Notes: generated by a model from the letters alone, not told the origin. A stretch of DNA of 64,000 nucleotides from Torreya grandis (GCA_037957365.1 JARHVA010002426.1:514001-578000); one strand, 5' to 3'. Positions 1-11,164 are shown, counted from the first letter of the stretch. Made by a program: numbers and translations.

Positions 1-168
1 TTTTTAATTCTATTTTGCTTTGTTTGTTTCCTTTTTTTGATGCTTTTCATTTCTAGGCAGCATGACTCCGTAGCCCAATGGTACACATGAAGACATTGGA
101 GATTTTGGATTCTACTCCCTTCAATTCTTTTTTCAATTGATAGAATTTCCCCAACTGGAGCCAGCTAT
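1..168 (+). mobile_element. Ty3/gypsy copy A, 3' end of internal region
   Basis: This is the last stretch of a plus-strand gypsy element, between the integrase stop codon and the 3' LTR. It is the reverse complement of the matching stretches of copies B (about 3909-4070) and C (about 12723-12880), including the shared block reading 'agcatgactccgtagccca' and the pre-LTR block 'ccaactggagccagctat'. No coding sequence is left in it. The rest of copy A lies to the left of the window. Confidence 0.75.
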
Positions 169-377
169 TGCCCCCCAAAAATATCACTCATTTTTGGGAC
201 AACAATTGAACTATTTTGGTCATACAAACCAAAATTGTCTCTTCCCTTTCCAAAATTTGTCATAGACATTCAAATTCCTCATTTTCAAGCTTCTCAGAAA
301 TCTACGGACTCTGCAGGCTTGAATCTACAGACTCTGTAGGAAAAGAAATTCTATGGACTTTGCAGGCCAAGTTCTAA

Positions 378-845
378 TGGTTCAAAGGCAGGTTTAACCA
401 AGCGGTTCAATGCTTTGGTTCATCTACTTGGTTCAAAGACTTGGTTCATTCAATTGAACTATCGGCTTGAAATATTTTGGTTCAAAGCTTGGTTCAATAG
501 ATTGGTTCAACGTTTGGTTCAACCAAGCGATTCAAAGCTTTTAATTCATCGTTGGTTGGTTCATTGCCTTGGTTCAATAGAGCGGTTCATCGACTTGGTT
601 CAACCAAGCGGTTCAATAGAGTGGTTCAATGCTTTGGTTCATTCACTTGGTTCAAAGACGTGGTTCATTCAATTAAACCATCGGCTTGAACCATCAGCTT
701 GAACCATTTTGGTTCAAAGCTTGGTTCAACAGAATGGTTCAACAAAATGGTTTAATGGATTGGTTTAACATTTGGTTCAATCAAATAGTTCAATGGCTTG
801 GTTCAACCAAGTGATTCACTCAGATGGTTCAAAGGAGTGATTCAA
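378..845 (+). repeat. GGTTCAA-rich degenerate array in U3 of copy A
   Basis: The heptamer GGTTCAA (with variants GGTTCAT and GGTTTAA) recurs more than 30 times at irregular 8-25 base spacing, often as AAGCGGTTCAA or TTGGTTCAA. The same motif, partly as its complement TTGAACC, occurs in the LTRs at 3180-3530, 11165-11440 and 12060-12400. It therefore belongs to the LTR family and is not a local accident. A 95-codon open frame here simply reads the repeat. Confidence 0.85.
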
Positions 846-1916
846 ATGCAAAATTTCAAAGAACCTCCCGAAGGACAAGTGCCTTTGCAGAGGGCACTCA
901 GTCGACAAAAGTATCCTTTGAAAGGGTCATTTTCAAAGAAGGCCACAAAGGCAATTCTTTCATAATTCAAAAAAGACTAAGGCAAGAAACAATTCCTTTA
1001 GACTTTTTGTCCAAAGGAATACAAGAAAGTGACTACGGGAAGAAAACCTAAAGGAATTTCTGAAAGCCAAAAGAATAAAGGAACAATTCTGTGGACTTTT
1101 TGTCCATGGGAAAATGCCCGTGAAGAAAGCCCAAGGAAAATGCCTGCGGGAATTGTCCATAGGAAATATCCGTGGGAAATGTCTACGAAGACTCTAAGGA
1201 AAAGGCCACCGAAGGACCCCGAAGGATAGGTGCCCTTGCGGGGGACTCTTGACTTCTAAATTAAAGGACACTTCCTTGAAGCCGAAGGGTCACCTTCCCT
1301 TCGAGAAGATATAAAACAAGAAATCTAAAGGAATAATCTAGCGACCCACCGAAATAAAGAAGCCCAAAGGCCATCCAAAGACTGCCCTTAGGGTAGATAC
1401 CCTTGTGGGGGGATCTTCCCGACCCAAAGCAGATCATTTCTTAAGGCCCAAAAGGGTAGGTTATTTTCAAGAAAGTGCCAAATAGAAAAGCCAAAGAAGG
1501 ACCAAGGGGTGACACGCCCAAATATGTCAAATTCAAGATAGCGAACTAGCCTATGAAAACATATTGATGAGTTCATGAATGTCAATTTCAAAGCTCATAA
1601 AATAGCCATTGATCCTTGTAATCTACAGACCTGAATGCATTCATAGGCTTTAAGGCCAAGACTAGCAGAAAGCAAGGAAGGAATAGAATAGAAAATTCAA
1701 TCCAGGACCCGATTCAATTAACCAGAAAAGAAGGAATGATGAAAGAAGGATCAGATCGCCAGGTGGACATTGAAAGTTGCAAACTTTCAATAGTGTGACT
1801 TGTTTCTCTGCATTGAGAAAAACAAATGGGTAGATGCCCCCAATTTCTAGCCTGTCTTCCTAATAGTTTACAATGCAACATGATGTGTTATTATTCCTGA
1901 GTCCTTCTTGAAGAGG

Positions 1917-1925
1917 CTATATAAG
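1917..1925 (+). promoter_or_regulatory. TATA box of the copy A LTR
   Basis: CTATATAAG followed by GGACTCTC sits about 815 bases before the LTR end. The downstream part matches the R/U5 part of the other LTRs and the upstream part is family-specific U3, as expected of a retrotransposon core promoter. The LTR at 9893-12722 lacks this sequence at the matching place. Confidence 0.6.
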
Positions 1926-2540
1926 GGACTCTCTTTTATTGTAAATAGATCTCTTTTTGACAATCAAAACGAAACTCTACCCAAATTGAAAGGCATTATT
2001 GAGACTTTGAGCTCAGATTGTTGATCATATTTTGTTATTGGAATAAGAAAGCAAGTGATTTTTTAGACTTTGTGATGTGATATCTTTGTTGTTGAAGAAA
2101 TTGTTCTTATGTCTTTTTCCTTAATATATCTTCTATTCCTTTAATTCAACAAGCAGGATTAGTGATAGTAGTTAGGAAGGTGTCCTGAAGAGTCAACTGT
2201 GGAGAGACTTTGTGCCCCCATAATTGCCTTTAGTGTGTTTTCTTTTCATTTATATGTAAAGGACCTTGGGACGACTTTGTGCCCTCATTGTCCTTTGTAT
2301 CTTACTTTTGAGCAATTCAGGGTGGAGACTTTGTGTTGCATCTTGATTTGCTGGTTACTACATCTTTGGTTACATTTTGCATTTACTACCATGAGTATTC
2401 TTGTGGTTTGCTGAATAGTACTTTTGAAATAAGAGGAGTGCTTTCTATCATTTCCCTTGAGTTTTTCCTTTGATTTGCACACATCATCTCTGAAGAAAGA
2501 GAGATGGATGGTTTGTCCTACCCTTGAGTATTATTTTTTG

Positions 2541-2541
<1 letters not shown>

Positions 2542-2576
<35 letters not shown>
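2542..2576. repeat. (TA)n microsatellite in LTR A
   Basis: About 35 bases of uninterrupted TA dinucleotides in the U5 part of the LTR. The matching place in the LTR at 9893-12722 (about 10045-10075) has only a short broken TA run, so the tract grew after the copies separated. Confidence 0.95.
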
Positions 2577-2577
<1 letters not shown>

Positions 2578-2731
2578 CATACCTATAGGGAACCTCCCCT
2601 TGATGAGAGGAGAGATTAGTCCCCTTTTGATGTGGTAAAAACTACACATTTAGATGACTAGTCTTCCTACTTTGGCTGATCAGACCTATTTTGTTTATCA
2701 GTATGCTAATCTACAAAATATTCAACCAACA

Positions 2732-3908
2732 TAGTAGAATTTTCCTTCAAACAAAAAGTCTGAAGGAATCCCTTCACTTTGTCTTTTTCCACTGGGCTTT
2801 TCCTTTCAAGATTTTTCTCGTCAAGCTTTTCCTTCGGATAAAAAGTTTAAAGGAATTCCTTCAGACAATTTGTCCAAAGGAAAGCTTATTTTCCTTAGCC
2901 GTTTGTTCCTTTCAATTTCTTTGAGCTTTCTTCCCGAGTGAATTTATTCAGACAAAATGTTTGAAGGAATTTTGCCTTGGCCATTCTCCCACGTAAAAAC
3001 CTTTTTGAAGTAATTCTTTCAGCCTCTTTCGCTTAGTCATTTCCATCAGACAAAAAGTCTAAAGGAATTGTTCTTTTTGGGCCTTCTCTTACTACCCTCT
3101 GTAAGGGCACTTGCCTCTAGGTCTCCACCCTCTACAAGGGCACTTGTTCCTTTGTATTTGGGGCAGCCCCTTGAACCTATCGATTGAACCAACTGATTGA
3201 ACCAACTTTGGTTCAATCTTTTCAATCTCTTTATTTGGCTAAGTCCTTTTGATCACTTAAACCAACCGTGCGTTGAACCTTTTGAACCTTGAACCCATTG
3301 AACCATTGAACCAAAATGGTTCAAGGTTCAATGGTTCAACGCATGGTTTTTTACTAATTGTTTGAAGCCGTTGAACCTCGAAGCGGTTGAACTTGTTGAA
3401 CCTTTGACGAAGCACTTAACTTTTGCCAATGACATTGAACCTTTGAACCCATTGAACTCATTGAACCAAAATGGTTCAAGGTTCAATGGTTTAATGGTTC
3501 AATCCTTGCTTAGAAGCTTGTTGATGGACATTTTTGATTGAACCAAGTCATTAAACTAACCTTAAAATCACCTAAGTGTTGAGAGCTTGTTTCTTTCCTA
3601 TAGAGTCCGTAGTTTTGAGGCCTTGAAGTCTATAAAAACTGAGTCTATAGAAATGAACCTATAGAGTCCATAGAAACTAAGTCCATAGTTTTCTCTAAGA
3701 TTCCTCTAACCTTGAAAGAGTCCATAGAAAACTATCTACAGAGTTCATAGTTTCAAGCCTGTAGAGTCCATAGATTTCTGGAAGAGCTTTGAAAAATGAA
3801 GAACTTGAATGCTCAGAACAATTTTTGAAAAGGGGAGAGAGGATTTTAGTCTGTTGGACCAAAATAGCTCATAGGTTGTTCCAAAAATGAGTGACATTTT
3901 TGGGGACA
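2732..3908 (-). repeat. Truncated 3' LTR of gypsy copy B
   Basis: The stretch matches 11650-12722, the U3 half of the complete minus-strand LTR, in the same orientation. Shared blocks include 'aacaaaaagtct', 'gaaggaatcccttcact', the TTGAACC/GGTTCAA blocks and the terminal 'gtgacatttttggggaca'. The R/U5 part is missing: at 2731/2732 the sequence changes abruptly to the plus-strand LTR end of copy A. This fits insertion of copy A into the 3' LTR of copy B, with the other part of the split LTR outside the window. Confidence 0.75.
3180..3530. repeat. TTGAACC/GGTTCAA foldback blocks in LTR of copy B
   Basis: Two blocks place TTGAACC-type units to the left and GGTTCAA-type units to the right around a short AAAA centre, near 3295-3340 and 3440-3505. 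Each can fold into a stem of roughly 20 pairs. The same foldback recurs near 11384-11420 and 12335-12395. Confidence 0.7.
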
Positions 3909-4122
3909 ATAGCTAGCTCCAGTTGGGGAACTTTCTTCAGTTGAAAACTTGGAACATCTGAGGGGAGTAGAAACCAAAATTTTTAGTGCCTTGAAGCATG
4001 CCATTGGGCTATGGAGTCATGCTACCCAAAAAGAAAGGCTCCAAAAAATGAAAACAAATAACACAAAGTAGAAGCAAAGACTATACAAATATACATATGT
4101 ATAGGTGAACTTATCTGATACT

Positions 4123-5180
4123 TCAAGAATTGAAGTGCTTCAGATGCTGCCCATTGTGAGGCAGAGAAAAGAGCATGTCGTCTTGATATTTCAATAGGAA
4201 GCTATTCTCACCATTGAGCTGATGGATAATAAATGGGCCTCTCCAAAGAGAATCAAACTTCCCATGCATCCCATTTGTTTCTCTCCTTTTGTCCCACAGT
4301 AGAACTTGATCTCCAACCCATAAATCATGGTTCTTTACTTTCTGGTCAAAGAGCTTCTTCACCATACTTTGGTGGGCAGCAATTTGGTCCACCGCCATCA
4401 TTATTTGCTCATCCAGCTCAGTCAAGCACATGATCCTCTTATCAAGGGGGCTTTCATATGTCTGATCTTCAATTGCCTTAGCCAATTTCAATGCTAGCAA
4501 TTCCAAGGTGATTGGTATCTCAACATTGATACCATAAAGAAGTTAGAAAGGAGACATACCAATTTATCTCTTTGGTGTAATTTTGTCTACCCATAGAGCA
4601 TCAACCAATGCTTTATGCCATGTCCTTTGGTTGTCATCCACCATCTTTTTGATGATAGTCACCAAGTTCTTATTGCTTGATTCAGCTTGTCCATTCCCTT
4701 GTGGAAAGTAATCAAAAGAGTGGGAGAGTGTAATCCCATAGTAGAAACAGAATTGAGTGATCTCCTGGGAATTGAAACAAGCTTCATTGTCAGTGACAAT
4801 CTTGGTTGGGACCCCAAACTTGGAAATGATGTTCTCTTTGAGGAAATTGCACACTACTTCTGAAGTAGCATGTTTGGTTGGAATAGATTCCACCCACTTG
4901 GTGAAGTAGTCTGTTGCTGTAAGGACATAATCATGTCTAGCACTTGAAGACAAGTTTACAACACCAATGAAATCAATTCCCCATTATTGGAATGGCTCCT
5001 CTATAACCACTGGCTTGAGAGGTACGGTAGCTATCTTGGGTCTCCTGATAAACTGTTGGCACAGTTCACATTTCCTTACCCACTTGTATACATATTGAAA
5101 GAGAGTTGGCTAGTAATACCTAACTCACAAGATCTTGTGGGCAGTCACAATAGTAAAAAAATGTCCTCTATAGGCTAGAT
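4123..5180 (-). pseudogene. Integrase of gypsy copy B
   Basis: Read on the minus strand, a zinc-binding H-C region comes first (RGHFF near 5150, then CELCQQ near 5065). It is followed by the catalytic core: TATDYFTKWVES with the first Asp, IVTDNEACFNS with the second Asp, and NGQAESSNKN with the catalytic Glu. The C-terminal part has GDQVLLWDKRR and WRGPFIIHQLNGENS, the GPY/F module of gypsy integrases, ending in KHFNS and a stop. The D,D-35-E residues are all kept. The frame is interrupted near 4955-4985, at about 4560 and in the zinc region. The enzyme would join element cDNA to host DNA. Confidence 0.85.
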
Positions 5181-5599
5181 TGTAGAAGGATTTCAAAAGT
5201 TGGCTTTGTTGCTCCTTGTCCACATAGTGAAGGAACACTCCATCAAGGAACCTCTTATATAGGCCGTTGTCCCAAAGGATGAAATTGGCAACTTTCAACT
5301 TGATAGTCCTCCTTTCTCTATAAGATAGGTGAGCAGGGCACTCACGATAAATAAGGAAATGAGAAATACTTAAATACCACTCATTTGTGGTGGAGATAAA
5401 GAGGACTATTGGTGTGTCTTCTTCTTCTAGTTATTCATGCTTTGTTCCTTCTAGCTTATTATCAGCAATCAATTGGCAAAGGCCTTTTCCATGCACCAGC
5501 TTCATTGGTTTGATGATTAGATCAAACTCCTACATTTTTACAATCCAATTGCCTCTTTTCATCCCAAACTCCTGCTAAGTTAGTATGATTTAACCGTGG

Positions 5600-6780
5600 T
5601 ATCAGGAACCAAGGCATTAGTGTGTGAATTCAAGATGTAGAAGCAAAAATGCTTTATTGCCTTCACCATTGCATAAGCATGCTTCTCCATGTTTGAGTGC
5701 TTTAGCTCATGAGCTTTGAATGGATAGATCATGAAGGAAATAGGAAATTCCACACATTCTTGGTTCTATTGAACCAAAATTACTGAAAGCATGTGTTCAG
5801 AAGCATAATTGTACATGGTGAAATCTTTGTTATAATCTGGACAAACCAAAATTGGGGTGTGGGCAATGACAGTCTTGATATCCAAAAATGCTGACTTGCC
5901 TTCTTCAGTCTAGCTGAAGGTGGCATTTTCCTTCATCATGTTTACAATATGTCTAGTCTTCTCAACAAACTTAGGGATGAACCTCCGTAAGAAATTCACC
6001 TTTCCAAAGAAAGAGTGAAAAGTATTCTTACTTATGGGAAAGGTAAGCTCTTGGATAGACTTGACTCTATCTAAGTCAATATTTATGCCTCCTTTGGACA
6101 TAATGTGTCTAAGAAGTTTCTCCTCTGTCACTCTAAAAATTGACTTCTTGGGGTTTAAGGAGATGCCATTATGGTAGCAACATTCTAGCATTTGTTGTAA
6201 GTGGCGCACATGATCCAGGTGATGCTTAGAAAAGACTGTCAAGTCATCAAGATAAACTATGATGACTTACCCATCTCATCCTTGAAGGCAAGGTCCATTG
6301 CTCTTTGGAAGGTGGCACTAGCATTTATCAAACCAAAAGGCATCCTTCTGTAGGCAAACATGCACTAAGGTGTGCTGAAGGCAGTCTTGTGTTGGTCTAC
6401 CTCACCAACTTCAACTTGATTATATCTCAAGAAGCTATCTAGCATTGATAATAGCTATAAACCAATCACTATTTGAATCACTTGATCCATGATTGGCAAA
6501 GGATAATTATCCTTCAAGGATGACTGATTCAAATTTATAAAATCCACACAGAGGTGAATTTCACCATTCTTCTTCCTTACAGGCACTATATTTGAAATCC
6601 ATGTGGAATGATGGATTGGGAAGATTATACTAGCATTTAGCATTTTTGTATCTAAAAAAAATGGTACTTGATATTTTTGGATTGTACTGCCTGGACTTTT
6701 TCTTGTAAAGAACTGAGTCAACCTTGAGAGGAATGTTATGGCAGATTTCATCAGGCCTGAGTGACTTCAGGTCATCATAG
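5600..6780 (-). pseudogene. Reverse transcriptase and RNase H of gypsy copy B
   Basis: RT motifs run on the minus strand as IIFPIHHSTWISNIVPV (near 6625), LCVDF.NLNQSS, DNYPLPIMDQ, SMLD.F..YNQVEV, MPFGLINA.ATFQRAMD and SLNPKKS, followed by FFGKVNFLRRFIPKF. The gypsy RNase H follows with DIKT.IAHTPILV, DFTMYNYASEHM and KHAYAMVKAIKHF (5640-5950). The frame changes at the catalytic YLDD segment because one base is missing near 6267 relative to copy C. There are also in-frame stops, such as one after QIVIGL at about 6455. The product would copy element RNA into DNA. Confidence 0.85.
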
Positions 6781-7239
6781 GAGTATGCTAAGATGTCCAT
6801 GTACTAGCTGAGCAAATTAGTGAACTTTAACCTCTCCTTAGGAGTACATTATTTCCCAATGTTCACCATTTTGGGATCTTCCTTGGTACCTAGATTTACT
6901 TGATCAAACTCTTGGAAGGAGCTTGAATCCGTTTGCTACTGTTTGATGGATCTATCATGTTTGTCAAACAGTTTCTCAAGGAAAACCAGACCTTTGGGAA
7001 TTTTATTCCCTTTCAGCTATAGGAACTCTTCATCCATGCTTGAACTTGATTCAGGAGCTGGTTCACACTTCTGAGGTTCACTACCTTCAAAATGCAGCCA
7101 TTCAAAACTATCTTTTTGCTCCAAGAAGGCAATGATTTAGTTGTCATTGTTAAACACTTGCCAATGACTAGGATTATCAGGTACACTTGGTCTAAAGACC
7201 AATTCAATAGTGTACCTATCACCTTTGAAGTCTGAGTGA

Positions 7240-7625
7240 GGCACTAAGAGAGTAGCTAAAACAGCTAGTGCATCAGCTCTGTCATTGAATTCCCTAGGAA
7301 TGGCAGAAATGCTGAAAGCATTAAAGCTTTCAATTTGGTCTCAAACTAGATTGCGATAGTGGTGTAATATTTAATTTTTAGTTTGATATAGGTTTTTCAC
7401 CTAACAAACCACTAGTTTAGCATCTCCTTTGACATGAAGGAGCTTGATGCCTTTGTCTCGAGCAACCCTTAATCCAAGCAAAAGAGATTCATACTCAGTT
7501 GTGTTATTAGTGTTGTTAAACTACAACTTGTAAGACAAAGAAAACATATCTCCTTGAGGAAATATCCGCATAACCCCAGCTCATGAATCGGTAGATGAGT
7601 AGCTGCCATCAAATTCTAGAATCCA
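7240..7625 (-). pseudogene. Archaeal-type RNase H domain between protease and RT (copy B)
   Basis: On the minus strand the domain starts at WILEFDGS and continues with AGV...PQGD, NNTNNTTEYESLLLGL, VKGDAKLVV, YQTKN and IPREFNDRADALA. These are the hallmarks of RNase HI, and the four acidic catalytic positions (D in FDGS, E in TEYES, D in KGD, D in RADA) are all kept. The TNN.xEYE.LL.GL block is typical of the archaeal-like second RNase H of plant gypsy elements. It lies before RT, while the usual RNase H follows RT. A conserved linker comes after it (RPSVPDN, HWQVF, NKIPKGLV..EKLFD; 6960-7210). Four or five stops break the frame. Confidence 0.8.
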
Positions 7626-7972
7626 TACCTCATTAGACATTGCTTTTTCTTTGAAATCTTCCTCTTTTGGAGGGGGAGATTCTTCCACATTTTCATTGCA
7701 CTCCACCAATTCTTCTGCTACTCCAGCTGAACTAATCTTCAGGTTGATGCCTTTAAGAGCTTTAACAGGCACCTCATGAACTTTATCTGTGGACAGAAAG
7801 TAGTTACCCATGCCTGAAGACTCAAATAAAATTTGAGCTTCAGGTGCTAATGTTTGGGTGACCACATATTTTGCTTCCTTTTTCGAAAGTAATCTTTTCA
7901 TATGACTTTCACTGGAATCCTTGCTTCGAATAGGTCCATGCTTAGTTCACCACCAACATCCTTGCAAAAACT

Positions 7973-8390
7973 TTACCCAAGAAGTATGCCATATGAAGCT
8001 AGGACGTCAGCCACTAAGACAGTCGTCTTGATTCTTTTCTCTGGAAAGGCTGTAAATGCAAATTGGGCATCCTTAATTTGCCCCAGCAGTGGTACTTGCT
8101 TATTTTCCATGAAGAAACATTTCCCAAATGTTTTGGTTAGTGTAAGGCCAAGGGATTCAACCACTTTGGCAGGCATGACATTTTCTAAGGCTCTGAAATC
8201 AATGATGCAGTTGTTCAGCTGATGTCCATTTATCATAAATGAGACATAGAAAGGTTCAGTCCTACCAAGAGCAGAGGATGGGAGTTCATCCTTTTGATTT
8301 TTGGAAGGGGGAGGACTAGACTGTGAATTTGAAGTAGAAGGCGTATGGGGATTTGAGGTACTTACCTTTCTTGCAATCATTGGGTCCTTT
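7973..8390 (-). pseudogene. Aspartic protease region of gypsy copy B
   Basis: A frame of 135 codons reads through a Ser/Pro-rich linker (STSNPHTPSTSNSQSSPPPS), then YVSFMINGHQLNNCIID, NVMPAKVVESLGL, PLLGQIKDAQFAF, TTVLVADVLASYGILLG. This is the layout of a retropepsin: catalytic Asp after a hydrophobic strand, and the second conserved ADV..YGILLG element. The catalytic triplet reads DFRA where D(S/T)GA is expected, so the active site is damaged. The enzyme would cut the Gag-Pol precursor. The frame agrees with the gag start at 9550; a frameshift near 7900 separates it from the downstream RNase H. Confidence 0.75.
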
Positions 8391-9550
8391 GGCTAGAAAA
8401 GAAGAGTGGATCCCCACTTAGCAATTGAAACTGTTGGTTGAGGTCGCTCCTCTACTTTCTCCTTATCATTTGGCTGAGCTAATTAATTCTTAGACTGGGT
8501 GAATATAGCATATGATCCCTCAATTGCATTACCTTCACTTTTGGGTTCATCTTGATAATTTAGGAAACTAATGTTGGATTCACCAGCTAATTCTTCTTCT
8601 TCCTTAGTGAAGATACTAACATCATCTTCAAGATTTGATTCAAGCTAAAATGAGAAATTTAATTCAGCTTCAAGGTATCCAGCTGCTGAGTTGGTTGGAG
8701 GTGCTTCAATGGCAAGATTATTCCTTTGAGGGGGAGGGAGATGATTTACTTACCCCTAATTTCTGGCAGCATTGCCTTGATATGGTTGACTTTGAAATGT
8801 CCTCTTTGATACATCTCTATATGAAGGAATAGATGGCATCCCTTATGCCATTTGTTTTTTGAGGGCCAACAATTCATTTGCTAGCTTTTACACCATTGGA
8901 TTAGTGGTGGCTACAGGTGAGTATTCAAATGATGAAGAGGGTTTACCTCTGTTTGGATCTCTCCTTATCTTCTCAGCCAAGATAAGGTCATCTTCCACCT
9001 CAGTAGCTAGGTCTTGAGTAGCCTCAAGGTCTATGTGTCCATCACACCTCAGTAGAAAACTCACTTCAAGTAGCTGTGATTTGATGAATAGGCACTTAAG
9101 GTTCTCAGGTGTTGGCTGAACAATGACAAAAATCCTATTCCTAAGCTTTTCAAACTTAGAAATGAAATCCCTCATTGGTTCATGAGGTTCTTTCTTCATC
9201 TATGTGAGTTGGGCCAGTAAAGCATGTGCATCCTCTGTAGGCTTTAACCTGGCTTCAAATTTAGCTTTGAGTGTGTCCTAGTCAATCACTAATTTAGCCT
9301 ACAAATAGTAAAACTAGTTTGTAGTAGCACCTTGTAGTGTTTCCATGAAAATCTTGACTACCACATCTTCAAATTCCACTCTTATTACACCACAAGCTAT
9401 GTTGAAGGCTGCAATGTGTTCATCAGGGTGAACTCTCCCATCACCAAAGAATTTGGGAAAGTTCTTTCTTGAGCTGCATGAAAGTTCATGTAGAGGTGGA
9501 GTCAAATTAAGTGGACCAAATGAGTTACCCCAGTGGCCTTAAACTACCAT
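8391..9550 (-). pseudogene. Gag of gypsy copy B with linker to protease
   Basis: The start codon at 9550 is placed by comparison with copy D (a similar start followed by GHRGNTFGPLNLTPPLH there). The capsid-like retrotransposon gag domain follows: FFGDGRVHPDEHIAAF, VVKIFMETLQGA, MKKEPHEPMRDFISKFEKLR and LATEVEDDLILAEKIRRD (8888-9505). An acidic linker covers 8391-8885. I see no CCHC zinc knuckle in either copy. Stops occur at codon 4 and at about 9313, 9245 and 8886, mostly where a Gln or Trp codon is expected. Confidence 0.8.
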
Positions 9551-9865
9551 GATGGGATTATGAAAAAGAGGGATAACAAATTTGGCTAGTGTGTGGATAG
9601 GCAACGCTCTGCTAACAGTAGAAAAAGTAGCTCTACCTTGTGTTGGTGTCCTAGTACAGGTAAGAGGAACACTCTTGGATCTTGGAACTTGAAGTTAGGG
9701 AGGGAATAAATTGAAATTTCCTTGCTACACCAACTCAAAGACAGGGTCAACAACACCTTGAACTCTCTTGCTTCTGGTATAATGTGGACTTTCCAGATTA
9801 TGAAACAAAAATGGAATAAGACTAGTCTTACTTCAGCTTGAAGCTTGAGGCTTCAACTACATGTC

Positions 9866-9884
9866 CTTCCCTAGTGGAGTCACC
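9866..9884 (-). other. Primer-binding site of copy B
   Basis: On the minus strand, TGGTGACTCCACTAGGGA lies eight bases inside the LTR end. It starts with TGG, the complement of a tRNA CCA end, and is almost identical in copy D (34265-34284). Which tRNA it pairs with cannot be decided by eye; it is not the initiator-Met type (TGGTATCAGAGC). Confidence 0.6.
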
Positions 9885-11164
9885 AAAAATACTATTGGGT
9901 GAATATTTTGTCAGTCAGCTATTTGATTGAGCAAAATAGGTCTGATCATCCACAACAAGGGAGATTGGTCGGCCCAGTGTGCAGGTTTACTACATTAGAG
10001 GTGGACAAATCTCTCCTCTCATCAAGGGGAGGTTCCCTATAAATATGTAGGAGCTATATACTATATATATAAGTAGAAAATAACACTCAAGGGTAGGATA
10101 CACCATCCATCTCTCTTTTTTCAAAGATGATGTTTACAAATAGGGGAGAAAATCTTGGTGAAAACACTAAAGGCACTTCTCTTCTTTTAGTAGTGATCTT
10201 GCAGGGGATAGCAAGAGTTATTTCAAGTAGTGACAAGTAATTGGTAACCAAAAGCGTAGTAACCAGCAGACTGAGATGTATCACAAAGTCTCCACCTTGA
10301 CTACCCAAGAGTGAGATAACAAGGATAATGAGGACATAAAGTCATCCCAAAGTCCTTTACATAGAAACAAAAAATAGATAAACACACTAAAGGCAATTGT
10401 GGGGGCACAAAGTCTCTCCACAGTTGGCTTCAGGACACCTTCCTTATCACTTCCACTAGCTCTACTTGTTAAGTTGAATAAACAAGAATACATTTAGGAA
10501 ATAGACATAAGAACAATCTCCTAGAATGATACAAGCTATAACAACACAAAGTCTAAAAGTAACTTGCTTTCTCATTCAGATAAAATAATATGAACAACAA
10601 TCTGAGCTCAAAGTCTCAGTATTCACCTTTCAATTTGGGTAGAGTTTTACTTCTGTATTGGGAATATCTCCTTTGCATAATGAGAGAAATTACAATGTAT
10701 AGCAACCAAGCAAGGCTTGGCACTCTTTCCCATGGGATGGCCTACACTACAGTCAATGCCTTCAATGCACCTTCAGTTTTGTCTGGAGGGACCATGCTTG
10801 GAATAGTGCATCACCTTAACTATGGTGTGTTGATTCCTCTAATATGTCTCTTCCTTACCATGGACTGCCTGGTCCTTTTCTTGATGTCTGTGTAGTTTTC
10901 TAATTCACCATTACTTCATGGAAGAAAAATAGGCCTGCATCTGTGACTTGGTGCACTCAAGAGTCTACTTGATCTACTATTTCACCTATTGGAAATAACT
11001 CTTTTGAAGATATTTTTGATCCTTTGGTCTTGTTCCTCTCTCCCCTATAGCAATTTGAGCCTTTGGGATCTCTTTTCAGCCTGTCACTTGGTTTTGAATT
11101 TCAACAGATATTTCCTTACTTTAAATTTGACATCTGCAGGGCTGTCAATGGTCACTAGTTGCTT

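Larger units (their letters stand above)
169..2731 (+). repeat. 3' LTR of gypsy copy A (about 2.56 kb)
   Basis: The LTR starts with TGCCCCCCAAAAATATC directly after the pre-LTR block and ends with ACAAAATATTCAACCAACA, giving the usual TG...CA ends. The reverse complement of the LTR at 9893-12722 matches it at both ends and in the R/U5 part (2160-2731, including 'gggaacctccccttgatga'). Inside, in order, are short repeats of an 'actctgtagg' type (300-370), a GGTTCAA-rich array (378-845), an 'aaaggaat'-rich purine stretch (900-1450), a TATA box near 1917 and a TA microsatellite. The short ORFs in it are by-products of the repeats. Confidence 0.8.
3909..9892 (-). mobile_element. Ty3/gypsy copy B, internal region
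   Basis: On the minus strand this region runs from a primer-binding site next to the LTR at 9893, through gag, protease, an archaeal-type RNase H, RT, RNase H and integrase, to the pre-LTR block at 3909. All expected domains are present at close to full length. They are broken by stop codons and several frameshifts, for example a one-base deletion next to the RT YLDD motif near 6267 when compared with copy C. No chromodomain follows the integrase, which ends in a GPF-type module. This is a non-chromovirus gypsy copy that can no longer make its own proteins. Confidence 0.85.

Noticed and set aside
415..702. 95-codon frame rich in Trp, Phe and Leu
   Set aside because: It is a translation of the GGTTCAA array, without any independent coding sign.
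10590..10895. 101-codon plus-strand frame in LTR B/C (also 10989-11183)
   Set aside because: It is on the strand opposite to the element, within the U3 segment of unknown origin, and shows no family motif.
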